Of a DNA stretch of 64,000 nt, positions 54,003-64,000 are shown in pieces (positions within the stretch are counted from its first letter, which is position 1; each line of letters opens with the position of its first letter). The notes under the pieces are model-generated. The model was not told the origin of the DNA. It did not search any database and was given only the letters and a program-made list of their open reading frames with translations. The stretch spans positions 38,011,001-38,075,000 of the forward strand of contig OX344765.1 in assembly GCA_947034895.1 (NCBI GenBank). Reading direction: 5' to 3'. Both the position numbers and the translations under genes were made by a program. This stretch comes from Rhytidiadelphus loreus (lineage: Eukaryota > Streptophyta > Bryopsida > Hypnales > Hylocomiaceae).

Positions 54003-54497
54003 TTACGGGCATATCAAGCTAAAAGCTGGACTTAGGGTATTTTTCTTTTCACTACACATAAACTCAGGGATTAAAGGAGTACGTTTTAAATCAACTGGTC
54101 CATAAGTAAAAACATATGTTTTATGTTCTACTTGTCTACCAGTCCAACCAGCTTGTACTCTAGGAACATTGGGTTTTATAAGATGTTTTAATTTTCCGTA
54201 TTGAAGAAACAAATAGTGTAAGGGAAAAGCTAAATGCAACTTTCCTCCTTTCACTACAATTTCTCTAAAAGGTTTTCCCTCATTCCAAACTTTGCTTAAA
54301 ATTATTCTTTTTATATCTAAGGGTAATCGATCAATAGAATTTTTAAATTCTATGTCTTTAATATTTTCCCCACTTAAATGAAAACCTTGTCCAAAGTAAA
54401 CTCCTCTATAAAATCGATATAAAGCTTTAAAAAGACATGGGCCAGAAAAATAGTCTTCTAATATTTCTGGTATTTCCCAGGGAAGTATTTGATCCAT
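54003..54497 (-). CDS. Small retrotransposon ORF 2, unknown function
   Basis: A 164-residue frame beginning MDQILPWEIPEILEDYFSG. It lies between the primer-binding site and gag in element order, follows ORF 1 by 23 bp and is in a different frame. The protein is mixed alpha/beta-like in composition with aromatic-rich segments (LYRFYRGVYFGQGF, HLAFPLHYLFLQYG). A basic segment (KPNVPRVQAGWTGRQ) follows. I recognise no family. Extra ORFs before gag are known in some giant Tat-lineage elements, which fits. Confidence 0.55.
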   Translation of the reverse strand: MDQILPWEIPEILEDYFSGPCLFKALYRFYRGVYFGQGFHLSGENIKDIEFKNSIDRLPLDIKRIILSKVWNEGKPFREIVVKGGKLHLAFPLHYLFLQYGKLKHLIKPNVPRVQAGWTGRQVEHKTYVFTYGPVDLKRTPLIPEFMCSEKKNTLSPAFSLICP

Positions 54498-54520
54498 GTT
54501 TAATCCTATTCATTTTCTTT

Positions 54521-54997
54521 TTAAAGAGGTAGTGGACAATGTTGGTTATATGAAGAAGGGTGGAAATAAATTAAAGTATCGATAATAGTTCTTAGTTGTT
54601 TTAACTCAGGAATTGTTATAGGTTGAATTTGTAATAATTCTAAAAATTTAACTTTTAAAAATCCTGGTTCATGTTCTAATACGGGTGGTAATTGTTGAGT
54701 TGAGTTAATAAAAACTTGATTTTTAGGACACACTCTTTTTATGTGGCCATTTGTGCTACAAAAATTACACTTAGATTTGGGTTTATTTTTATATAATCCT
54801 TTTTGTGTTTTAGTTCTCTCCCAATTCACTCTATGGGATACTTCTATAGGTTCTGTTGGTGTTTGAGGTCTACTTGCTAATAAATACTCCCTATTATACC
54901 GTATAACAGAATTTGGTTTGTTAATGGGTCCTTTTTGAAATACATCTACTAACATTTCATTTATGAGGTTACTATTTGTTTTGGTTTTAGATTCCAT
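54521..54997 (-). CDS. Small retrotransposon ORF 1 with a single CCHC zinc knuckle
   Basis: A 158-residue frame starting with MESKTKTNSNLINEM, 250 bp inside the primer-binding site. Residues about 85-103 carry a CX2CX4HX4C knuckle, CNFCSTNGHIKRVC, preceded by a basic stretch (KTQKGLYKNKPKSK). Such a knuckle normally binds RNA or single-stranded DNA, as in gag nucleocapsids. Here it lies in a separate small protein upstream of gag, which itself has four more knuckles. A role in RNA packaging or regulation is an inference. Confidence 0.6.
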   Translation of the reverse strand: MESKTKTNSNLINEMLVDVFQKGPINKPNSVIRYNREYLLASRPQTPTEPIEVSHRVNWERTKTQKGLYKNKPKSKCNFCSTNGHIKRVCPKNQVFINSTQQLPPVLEHEPGFLKVKFLELLQIQPITIPELKQLRTIIDTLIYFHPSSYNQHCPLPL

Positions 54998-55246
54998 TTT
55001 TAAAGAATAATAAATTTTTCATTTTTCAAAAATTATAATTTTTCCAAAAATTTCTAACGATGGGTTTTATTTAGGAATATAGCATAGGAAGAATACATGC
55101 CATTTTTCTTAAGGTTCTAAAAGTTTTCTTTGAAAAAGTTGCATATTTTATTATTCTGAACTAATTCCAATTTTAATTACCTATCGTGATGAAATCTAGA
55201 AAATTTCATCCTACTTACATTCTTAGACACCGATAGCCAGGACCAA

Positions 55247-55264
55247 TCCCCGGCAGCGGCGCCA
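55247..55264 (-). promoter_or_regulatory. Primer-binding site complementary to tRNA-Asp
   Basis: On the minus strand TGGCGCCGCTGCCGGGGA begins 4 nt inside the 5' LTR. It is complementary to the 3' end of plant tRNA-Asp with one G:U-type difference (my knowledge of the tRNA end, ...CCCCGGCAACGGCGCCA). This fixes the element's orientation. Confidence 0.88.
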
Positions 55265-55268
55265 AAAA

Positions 55269-57912
55269 TGTAGTATTAATTTTCACTTGGGAATAAAAAC
55301 CCAAGGAATAACCTAGTGGTGGTTCTTTAGTAAGGGGAAAGGTCAAGTAGTCTATCGTTTTGTATCTAAGGTCACTTTTACATAGGATTATCTCTCCATT
55401 CTATAAATCAATGTATAAAATTCTTTATTAATGTATTTGTGTGTGGTATGATTGTATTCACTGTCCTGACCTATACGAATCACAGTCCATAACCCAATAA
55501 ATATCTATAAACTTACAGTCACAGTCTTGTACTAGAATTTCTAATGTCAAATAGTCCAAGGTATGTCAATTTGTCTTGGTTCCTGTTCTATCGACTTAAT
55601 CACATCCACAGTACATATATATAGATATATTTTTGGTGTATATAAACACCTTTGTGTATTTCTTTAATTACTTCTTCTTATTTAATTCATTGTCAATTGG
55701 TCCTGTCACTGTTTACTTTAATCCTAATTACTACTTATGCGAGGATGCAAATATCAAAGTCTGTAATTGTCAAATTGTCTCAGTATGCAAAGTATGCAAA
55801 GGTTGAGAGTTTGTCCATTAATCATAGGACAGGTCAAATAGTCTTGTCGATTCTTCTTTTGAACTCTTAGTTCACAGTATGTCAATTAGACCAAGTTTCA
55901 CAGTGCTCATTTACTATTGAATCAGCATCCTACTTGCTACTTTGTCAAATAGTCATTTGTCAATTGGTCTTGCTATATTAATGCATAGCTGAGTGTATAG
56001 TATCCGACAGATGGTCAATTCGTCCAAGATTTCACACCAACAATTTAACAAGGCTACTGCTAAGTGGTCAAATAGTCATGTGCATGGTCAAATAGACTTG
56101 CTTATGGTAGCACCACAGGCAAACTTATGTGTAATGGTAGTCAATTTGGCCAATTTCCCACACAAGGTTAATACATAAATCACATACAAAGATTTCATAC
56201 AAGGCAATTTGTCAATTAGGCCAAGTTCACATTTCAATCTACAATGAGGAGCACAAATAGATTCTATCTATAACATGCAATTGAGCTCCTTACACCTGCA
56301 CTTGGTGCTCTCACACAACTTGGTCAATTAGTCCTCTCAACTTAATCACCATACACAGACCATTAGTCTTACATTAATTTCCATTAACTGTAAATCATCT
56401 TAATACAATCTCTCCAGACCATTTGACTACAACGACAACCAAACATACATATTTATAGAAATGACTAATAGACTTCAAAACCTGTGCTGTTTATACCACT
56501 TGACTATTAGTCCAACAACCAGGGTCACACACTGCCAATCACTGGCTCAGTTTATTTGTCATAACTTTAACATCCATTCCTGGTTATTTAATACTCACTA
56601 ATCTTTTTATTTATTTGCCTCATAACACAATCACATAAAGCAGATATATTTCATTTACTGTCTAATTGACTTAGACACAAATAATCTTCATAACTGACTA
56701 TTAGACTTATTCATAAATTTGGATAACCAATCACTAGTATCAAGAAACTTAGCCTTTGTCCAATAGACTTCAAATTTGAATAGAGCTGATCTTAACGCTT
56801 ACTACAGGTTATTATCAACCACTGCTTAATTGATCTTACTAATGATTTTGCCATACCCTAGCTCAGTTTAATTGTCATACTTAGCACCAATCCCTGGTTG
56901 CTAATATTTGAGAGTTTATTGTCTATTTGACCAAAGCATAACATAATCCAATCACTGGTTATATGCTTTACTAAATAAGTTCTTTGACAATTTGACTCTC
57001 TTCAAAGAATTAGTTTGCCAATCACTGGCTCAAACTTAATTCTTAATTTTTTATCTCATGATATATCACCACCTCATAATTAAGGAAACAGACCTATGAC
57101 AAATCGACAACTAAACCAAACATAGCACTTCAATTACAAAAGAGTTAGTTAGTCACACTTACCGTCAATTTGTCTTCTGCTTTTTCCCACAATCGCAGCT
57201 CCAGTCGAGTAGTCTTTCCGCTCCATCCGCAGACAATTTGTCCTCGATCTGCTCTCCTGCCTTGGTCAACTCCACCGAGTTATCCTCCAGCCTCAACAAT
57301 GGACCAATTGTCTTAGCTTAGCTCTCACAGATACAGTCAAATTGTCCTCCGAAGTTCTCACTGAACTTCGATCTATACTCGATCAACAAAGCCACTCACT
57401 GGCACATAAGACAATTTGACCTACTTGCACAAACATACAAGATCAATTGACAGGCTCTCTCACTTCTGCACAATTGTCTTAAAACAAGAAAATCCAAGCA
57501 CACCGCCAATCCCTGGCTAACATATATGAAACAATAACAAGAACAGAAACAAAGCCAATCACTGGCTACATCAAGCATAAGACAAATAGACAAAAATCTG
57601 CATTAAAGCTTGAAGGAATACACAAGTATAAAAATCAGCAATGCAATCACTGCAAGCCTGAGAGAGAGCTAAAATTCAGCGGTCGATTAGTCTTTGTAGT
57701 CTTTCTTGGCTGTAACCACTTACACTAACTGCTTGGTCTATTAGTCCTTAACTGATTGTAACTAACCGTTAACGGGTTGTCTAATAGTCATTTCGGTAAC
57801 CACATGTCTATTTGTCCCAGTTCACACTCTGTCCTAGTTCTCGATTAATCTTTACTTGTCTAATTGTCTCTTTTTCAAAAAGTATGAAAGAAAAAGAAAA
57901 ATTCTATCTACA
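55269..57912 (-). repeat. 5' LTR of the retrotransposon (right copy)
   Basis: 2644 bp, colinear with 12169-14812. In element orientation U3 starts at 57912. TATA-like box at 55646-55635 and AATAAA at 55429-55424. Only one base difference from the other LTR was found by eye (57218). Confidence 0.95.
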
Positions 57913-57917
57913 GCTCC
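57913..57917. repeat. Target site duplication GCTCC (right copy)
   Basis: Identical to 12164-12168 and directly after the terminal CA of the right LTR. Confidence 0.9.
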
Positions 57918-58077
57918 AATATAGGGACTTGGGCCCAACTTTTACTGAGTTCTCTATAAATTTGGGGTAGAGATCTTGTTTCGAGACTGGTGTACGCAAG
58001 CTTCTGTATCCCCATCTTCATCTGAGGTCCTCTCCCTAAATATTTAGGGATATAGAACAGATTGGTGGGGATGCTCT
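57918..58077. mobile_element. Right part of the MITE split by the retrotransposon
   Basis: Continues the MITE begun at 12064. It ends TTGGTGGGGATGCTCT, complementary to AGAGCATCCCCACCAA at the left end, and is followed by the 12-mer shared with the left flank. Confidence 0.7.
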
Positions 58078-59800
58078 AACAAGATTGGACCCAATCTGAA
58101 AGCAACATCTACAGTGAAATCGGAAACAGAGGGTGAAAGCTTCCACACGACCATTCTTCTGCTCCGAAGGAGAATAATCAACGTCCAAAAGATATTGCCA
58201 GTTAAGAACATTCTCTTGTGAAGCCAACGGGAACTGCCACCTCTCGATTCTCCACCAGAGAATCGTCGCGGAGTGAAGAAGGTGTGACTACCTGTAATGC
58301 TAAACTCCTTCCATTGCGAAGAAGTGGGATTTCGAACTTTGATTACAGTCTGTATCGCTGACCGGTTTTGCACTTGACACCACGCCACAGGAAGCGCGAC
58401 ACAAGAAGCGACACTAGTTAAGCTGCGTCAAAGGAAGTGCCTTTTGCGCCACACTTCAGGAAGCACCAGTGGACAAGCGGAGCTGCATCATAGGAAGTGA
58501 CACTTGCGCCATCCACAGGATGCATGGCGCCGCAAGAAGCGCCACAGCACATAATCCAAAAACTCCAAGAGTGACGTTTAGTGAATCGATCACCCGGTCA
58601 ATACACGAGGCAGAGCGCACGAATCTTTCCTTTACTACCTTTCGATCCACAAAATTTGGAGCTCCATCACTGCGCGAGTGCGTGCTCCCCCGTAAATTTT
58701 TTTGTTTCGGCACAAACGGGCGGGAGTCTATACGGTGCAGCCGTGCAGACATTGCTGTGAAAGCCGCAAGCGACTGGACAGGGGCTCGAGGCCCCTTTTT
58801 CATAAAACACAAGCAAGAAAGATTTACATCAAAGCATCGGGTAAGTTGAAATTCCAAATGTTAAGTCCCGGGTGGCCGAACATCGGGGACCAGTAGACTA
58901 TTGAACTACTCGGCCACATTAGCCAATTTGTCCGTGCAGACATTGCAATCAAGAATTCATACTAAAAATGGAACAGACTTAATTCATTAAAAATTAAGTA
59001 AAACTGGTTAAGACTATCCATCAATAAATTATTCCGTATAAATTTTGGCACAGACCCCATTTTGGGACTATTATTCTATTAATATAAGTTGCAAATATAA
59101 TTATCTGCTTACTATGTTATAAATTGGCACCGATCATGCTGAATGCTTTGACTGCTCATCACAGCCCCCTGAGTGGAACCAAGACGTGCAATTTGTTACC
59201 CAGATGTGATCAAGTGGGGTTTGAGGATTTCTTCTTAAACAAGTTTTCACCAAGATGAAAGCTAGGACCCAACTACGCTTCTGAATTCGAATGGCTCCAG
59301 CCTAACAATTGAATCTTGTGTAGTTTTATTGCTCTTTTTCGAAAAGATTTCCTAAATGCCCTTAGGTCATTTTGTAGTTGCTGAACAAGAAGTTGCACAG
59401 CTCCTGTTGGGCTCTTTCAACCTACTCAGATTCAGGTCGGTCTCCTCATCATCTCCAACTGGAGGTACTTGGGTGCTTTTCTTTATAATTATGAATTGAA
59501 AGAAGGTCGACTGGCTTCGGATTCGAGATGGACTAGGATAGCGTATCAACCAGGAAGGAACATGCTCCTACAACAAACAGGGGAGAGAAGAGTTTCATGT
59601 GGCTGGTAGATGACGAAAGAAGATGAGATCCGGGCAGGCTTGAAGATGTGCATGCTTCGGGAAGCTGGAATTGGAGCAGCCCAGATGCGCAACAGTGCTG
59701 GGACCCCGGGGCCCTGTCTGCGTGAATTCCTCGACGGGGGATACACAACGTCTCGCCAAATCTGAGCCGAAAGTTCAAGTCCCACGATTCTCTGTTTTAT
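58078..59800. other. Host DNA without a supported gene
   Basis: 58370-58560 contains several degenerate copies of a 'caggaagcgccac' phrase in loose tandem, such as 'gaagcgacac', 'gaagtgacac' and 'gaagcgccac'. The rest is mixed sequence with short frames on both strands and no motif that I trust. Confidence 0.4.
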
Positions 59801-59997
59801 CACTAGAAGAAAACTGTGTTACAATTCTTGAAAACATGTTACCTTGTTTTCGTTAAGTTCTCGTTTCAAAATGCAGTCAAAACGTAGAAAAACACAGAAA
59901 AAGCGTTTTTCTGCGTTTTGACTGCGTTTTGAAACGGGAACTTAACAAAAACAAGGTGACATGTTTTCAGGGATTCTAACACAGTTTTCTTCTAGTG
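59801..59997. mobile_element. CACTA-type palindromic MITE (197 bp) with TAT target duplication
   Basis: The element begins CACTAGAAGAAAACTGTGTT and ends with its complement. It is flanked by TAT at 59798-59800 and 59998-60000. Nearly the whole length is self-complementary with a few substitutions, so transcripts would form a ~90-bp hairpin. CACTA ends plus a 3-bp duplication are characteristic of the CACTA superfamily. Confidence 0.85.
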
Positions 59998-60209
59998 TAT
60001 GGAATATCCGCATAAAAACTTATAATAAATTTTACAATACTTATCGAAATTGCACGAAACAACAATTGATGAATGATGATGAGTACGGGCTAATGGAGCT
60101 ATACAGCTAAAAGTATCAAGAACTAAAGCTGACAAATGCAAAATTCTATTTTCGTCAAGCAAAGGCTGCTGAGGGCGAAAAACATACACCACTCCAAGAC
60201 CCCAGTCAA

Positions 60210-61557
60210 TTAAACCCCGCGAGGTTTCGATTGATGGACTGACCCATGATAAGGATTAGGCCTATTTCTGTGGCGTGCAAAGTGCGCACTGCTGGGAGAG
60301 TAATAGTTCTCCATCATTGTTATCGGATACGGAGGTTGCAGACGCGACTCTTCTTCAAGCTCATCTAGAGGAGAATTCGTAATATCCCTGTCCGTCATCT
60401 CCTGCGCAGCTTGGTCCTCCTCCACGGCAGCAGTTTTGTAATTCCCAAGCTCTTCATCAGGAAGAAGTGAATGAGATGCCCCAGAAACATGGGGCTCGTC
60501 AGTTATTGTGTACTCCATTGCCTGCGTCTCCTGGTGGGAAGGTGCATATGCATGTGCAGTTGGTGACTCTCTATCAGGAACTTGGGAGCTTGTCAGCTGG
60601 TGAGCCTTGTCTTGGGTCACATTCACGCTCCGAGGCCCCGTCCCACTCACAGCATCACCTTCAGCAGCTGGAGCGGTGTTGGACTCCTGACCAGTCACGG
60701 ATCCCAGACAGACGCGGCACTTGATAACGCTGTTGTTGATCCAGAGTCCGGGCATAATCACGTATTTCACTGTTGTCGTCGTGGCTGGAGGCTTCCCTTT
60801 GAGCTGATCCTCGTCCTGTTGGCCCACTGGCTCCATAAACTTATCGATGAACGGTTCGTCACGGACCACCCTCATCAGTCTCACATTCGCCCTCTCGAGA
60901 GAAAATGTCAATTTGTGCAACATCCACACATTCATTGCCAAGTTGTGGAAATGGGCAGAACTGGCATCGTTGAACTCCACTCGGCCACAAGTTTTCTGGA
61001 TCTTCGCCAGCTTGTATTTTAAGAAGCGCCCGTATTTCGGCATGTAAGGCTTCACAGCTTCATCTTCTGGATCGTCGACGTAGGCTAAGAAAGCTCTGAA
61101 CTCTGTGAATGACTCCTCGGGAAGCAAGCCAGGAGTTGTGAATAGGGACTCACCCTTCACGCCGAATTCGATTTGCTCAAACTTCGAGAAGAAAATGTCA
61201 GATACACGGGCTTTGAGAGAGTTCGCGATTTCGATCGGTGTCTCAGCAAGGATGGAGAACAGGACGAAATTGCCCAAATCAATAAGTACCGTTTCCGAGT
61301 AAAGGGCAAGAAGCTGAGGAGTGACACCAGAGCTACAGTAAGAGCCATAGGAAACAGGAACACCTCGACTCAATTCTAGATTTTTCGAAGCTAATTCCTC
61401 TTCCAGCTTTGCAATATGCTTCTGAAGTTTACCATGTCGACGCTTAAGCTCCTTGATATTCTCTCGAAGGATTGTATTTTCCTCCAACGCATTGGGAGTT
61501 CGTCTGTCAAAATTCGCAACCTCCAATTCTCGTCGGCTAGGTTGAGAGACATAGTTT
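60210..61557 (-). CDS. DUF641/GIL1-like protein, C-terminal exon
   Basis: A frame of about 445 residues ends at TAA near 60210. The nominal first codon is TTG, and just upstream a good splice acceptor, TTCTTGTTACAG, ends at 61558. I therefore read this as the last exon, with earlier exon(s) beyond 61560. The N-terminal part is coiled coil (ENTILRENIKELKRRHGKLQ). Residues about 95-300 match the DUF641/GIL1 plan: AFLAYVDDPEDEAV, YGRFLKYKLAKI, FHNLAMNVWMLHKLTFS, DKFMEPV and VKYVIMPGLWINNSVI. GIL1 acts in phytochrome-dependent loss of gravitropism in Arabidopsis; relatives bind receptor kinases. The last 140 residues are low-complexity and acidic, an addition not typical of the family. Cytosolic or peripheral membrane location is inferred from the family. 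Confidence 0.82.
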
Positions 61558-62535
61558 CTGTAACAAGAATCTGGAAGTGCACAACAAATCCAAGAATGAA
61601 AATTCTATTTAAGGAATTATCATGATGACCCTGAAGGTTGCAGACATTGATCGAATCATTACAAGAATCAGCTTCGAGACAACACGAAGATCGATGTCAA
61701 CAAGCATAAACTCAGCACCGTCAATTCAAAGCTGGAAACCGAATCCCAAGTATACACAGATCTCTAAGACAGAATAAGCCTTACCCATGCCTTTCAAAGT
61801 TCGTTGGTCTGCTGCTGCTGGGCCGCTTGGGGTCCGCCTCTATGTACGTGCCAATTCAATCTATGACCGCCGAAGAGGAAAGCAACCCCTTCATGATCAG
61901 GTACTGGCTATGCCGCGCGCAACACTGCAACCGCTCCCTCGTACGCAACCACGCAGACTGGCCTGCAAATGGACACTCAATGCGCAATGTGAACAATGAT
62001 TCATGTACACACACGTCTGGCGGAACCCAAAACTGTATTACAAAGGCTGTATCATTGATAATTGACTAGTCGAAGATTGCAGGATACTGATCGAGATGTA
62101 CACATCGAAGAAGAATCAGATAAAGACAATATGGTCGAACACTCTTCTAGAAAACACGGCAAGTGCATCTGCTTCGGCAGGACCCTACACTTACTTGCAG
62201 CCCGCATGACCCGAAACCGAAACCGACAATCGGTGTCCTTCTGATCCTTGGACCCTGCAGCTTCACGATCACCGTCGATTTGTAGACGTTTCCAAAGTTC
62301 AGTTCTCCTCATAGCGCCAATTACGAGTCAAACCATTAACAACGCCGATTACGAGTCAATAACAGCGCCGATTGACAGGAGGCGCAATTGCTGCCAGTGG
62401 AATTGCTGTCATTAACAGCGCCGATTACGAGTCAATACAGGAGGCGCAATTGTTGCCAGCGGAATTCCAATCGGTAGCTGCGAGAATGCGGGATTGCAGA
62501 CTTTGTAGACAGACAATCAGATCCTACTGTCAGTA
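61558..62535. other. Upstream region of the GIL1-like exon
   Basis: Probably intron and earlier exon(s) or promoter of the minus-strand gene. No exon could be assigned. 62330-62470 contains 'gcgccgattacgagtcaa' and 'ggaggcgcaattg(c/t)tgccag' phrases each repeated two to three times, a small local duplication. Confidence 0.4.
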
Positions 62536-63307
62536 AGAGCCCCTCTCCATTGCCTCTTGGACCTCCAAGATCGGAGGGGTCCAGGAGGGCGCCATTAAAA
62601 ATACCACCGCCTGGAGGTCCAGGCTCCAGCCCGCGCATTCCGGCCGCGCAGGGCTGGAGGGGCTGGACCCTCCCCCGGATCCCCTATTTCAAGTTCGAAT
62701 CTTGGTTTTGTATCCCAGCTAGTAAAAGTGGCGCCAGTTCATTGGTCCAGCTTCCGCGCCATTGCATTTCTCGAGCTTTCGGGTCATTTCTGCTCGTAAA
62801 AGGTCCCTCCAGGTCCTGGCCTCCAGGGCTCCAATGGAGACCACTCGGAGGGGGACTGGCCTCCAAAGGGAGGTCTAGGACCCCAATGGAGAGTGCCTCT
62901 AAGAGGCACTCTCCATTGGCAAATCGGACGTCCGATTGCCGGACCCCCCTGGACCTCCAGGTCGGAGGCTCTGGACCCCTCCGAGTGGTCTCCATTGCAC
63001 CTGGAGGCAGGGACAGGAAAAACAAATTTTTTTCACTGAGGCAGACGTGGAGGCATCGGTGAGGACGCTGGCATCGGTGAGGACATCTGGCATCGAACTT
63101 TCACGAACTGGGGTGAAGAAACAAAGATTTGAACTTAAAATAGGGGGTCCGAGGGAAGGTCCGGCCCCTCCAGCCCTGCATGGCCGGAATGCGCGGGCTG
63201 GAGCCTGGACCTCCAGCCCAGACCTCCAAGCTGGAACTCTGTTTCAATGGCGCCCTCCTGGACCCCTCCGATCCTGGAGGTCCAAGAGGCAATGGAGAGG
63301 CGCTCTA
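62536..63307. mobile_element. Foldback element with long inverted repeats and nested palindromes
   Basis: The left arm (from AGAGCCCCTCTCCATTGCC) and right arm (to GGCAATGGAGAGGCGCTCT) are complementary for about 170 bp, including the 'ggacctccaag' and 'cattccggcc' segments. Inside lie a perfect palindrome around 62888-62915 (GAGTGCCTCTAAGAGGCACTC) and a second inverted pair built on 'ccactcggaggg' (about 62840 and 62980). GC-rich, no coding sequence supported. I see no clear target duplication. MULE-type or foldback-type non-autonomous elements look like this. Confidence 0.7.
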
Positions 63308-63860
63308 ACTCAGGCCCACTTGGCTTACATGCTCGCCCGGTGGGCAAGTTTAGCGCTAATTCAAGCAAGCAAGAACACAAAAGCAACTCCAGCGATTGTT
63401 GAAACTTCAAGTCCTTTGCCGGCTTGCCCACCTCGGCATCCAAAAAGTGGATGCGCTCCGATCTCCTGCTGGTGCCCCGAGCGAACGCGTGTGAGTAAAA
63501 GAGTGATCCCCATTGCTCCTCGATCCTTTGGGTGACCACCTGCCATGCGCCTGCTTCTTAATTTGGACTTCAGTCCAAATCTCTCTCCAGCTAGCTTCAC
63601 TGGCCCATATGAGGCGTCCGCACTCTCCGCTTTGAGCGTCCCGAATTCTTTTTAAGCCGTGGCGGTGGAGTTGGGCACTTGGGTGCACTTGGGCAGCTCT
63701 AGCTTTCGAGAATCCCGGGTCAGTCAATGAGGGCCAGAAAGGGAAGGGTTCTACTTCTTCAGGGGCTGCCATGCATGCAGGGCAGAAATTTGGCAACTTC
63801 CTCTTTATTAACCCTGGTACGACGCAGGGGTGAGCATGGAAATCATGCATTCTGTAAACG
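63308..63860. other. Host DNA without a supported gene
   Basis: Mixed composition, frames in all phases, none with a recognisable motif. Nothing further seen. Confidence 0.35.
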
Positions 63861-63980
63861 TGAGAGCATCACCACCCATCTTGCAAAATGCAGGGTGGTT
63901 TGGTTTGCAAAATGCAGGGCCATCCAATTTGCAAACCAAACCGCCCCACCCATTGCATGCTATAACCGCATTTTGCAAGA
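63861..63980. repeat. Inverted-repeat element near the window end
   Basis: 'cttgcaaaatgcagg' near 63880 is complementary to 'gcattttgcaag' near 63970. Inside, GGTTTGGTTTGCAAA faces TTTGCAAACCAAACC. The pattern suggests a small MITE or foldback of about 110 bp. Confidence 0.55.
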
Positions 63981-64000
63981 CAGGTAAGTTTCCAAATTTG

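Larger units (their letters stand above)
12169..57912 (-). mobile_element. 45.7-kb Ty3-type (Tat/Athila-like) LTR retrotransposon carrying a nested giant insert
   Basis: Two 2644-bp direct LTRs (TG...CA) bound the element and it is flanked by the 5-bp duplication GCTCC. The primer-binding site at 55247-55264 and the polypurine tract at 14813-14828 fix the orientation as minus, agreeing with gag and pol. Element order: 5' LTR 57912-55269, two small ORFs (54997-54003), gag (27352-26375), gag-pol (26326-21062), non-coding tract, third ORF (17889-15001), 3' LTR 14812-12169. The Tat/Athila assignment is inferred from the tRNA-Asp primer, the absence of a chromodomain, the NGxRLKPY end of pol, the extra ORF after pol and the extra ORFs before gag. 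Without the 26-kb insert the element would be about 19.6 kb, which is large. LTR near-identity implies recent insertion. Confidence 0.93.

Noticed and set aside
55652..56178. Identical short ORFs in both LTRs (also 12552-13078)
   Set aside because: They are identical only because the LTRs are. Short, motif-free, and on the strand opposite to the element.
58036..58857. Several 60-130 residue frames on both strands
   Set aside because: They overlap each other in conflicting phases and run into the MITE remnant and the degenerate 'gaagcgccac' repeats.
62550..63540. Plus- and minus-strand frames of 113-199 residues
   Set aside because: They cover the foldback element and follow its palindromic repeats. 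Composition explains their openness and no motif is present.

Overview
The window is nuclear DNA from a land plant. Evidence: a GIL1/DUF641 gene, spliced host genes, a plant Tat/Athila-type Ty3 retrotransposon primed by tRNA-Asp, a hAT transposase and several MITEs. The host genes are GC-richer than the AT-rich spacers. A bryophyte is my best guess, at low confidence.

Layout. Host DNA lies at 1-12063 and 58078-64000. The left part has a first exon of a small membrane protein (1040-1198, minus) and a 450-residue gene of unknown function (5469-6827, minus). The right part has a DUF641/GIL1-like last exon (60210-61557, minus), a CACTA-type palindromic MITE (59801-59997) and a long foldback element (62536-63307). 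Everything from 12169 to 57912 is one minus-strand LTR retrotransposon of 45.7 kb. Its two 2644-bp LTRs are almost identical, it is flanked by the 5-bp duplication GCTCC, and it inserted into an older MITE. In element order it reads: 5' LTR, tRNA-Asp primer site, two small ORFs (one with a zinc knuckle), gag (broken by one in-frame TGA), pol, a 3.2-kb non-coding tract, a large third ORF in the envelope position, polypurine tract, 3' LTR. The LTRs, the third ORF and the non-coding tract are studded with a self-complementary 11-mer, GWCNAWTNGWC.

Between the small ORFs and gag lies a second, very different block of about 26.2 kb (roughly 27406-53573), most simply a giant DNA element nested in the retrotransposon. 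It holds a hAT transposase (49557-52844), an atypical protein kinase (39446-41086), and three related coiled-coil proteins: 28104-30584 (ending in a RING finger but broken by five in-frame stops), 32893-34383 (intact, minus) and 46151-47728 (one in-frame stop). Each gene is preceded by an array of a GC-rich ~15-bp unit, GGGCGACNNCGGGTG. The same arrays sit near both ends of the block.

The most striking content of the block is four copies of a probable hairpin-RNA unit, two on each side of the kinase gene and pointing away from it. Each unit has perfect matches to RNA polymerase III A-box and B-box consensus sequences, then a hairpin of exactly 26+13+26 nt, then a T6 run. The arms differ strongly among copies, yet 23-25 of 26 positions remain complementary within each copy. 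This could be an element-encoded small-RNA system. The working hypothesis is a giant transposon with its own promoter code, a set of proteins and its own hairpin RNAs.
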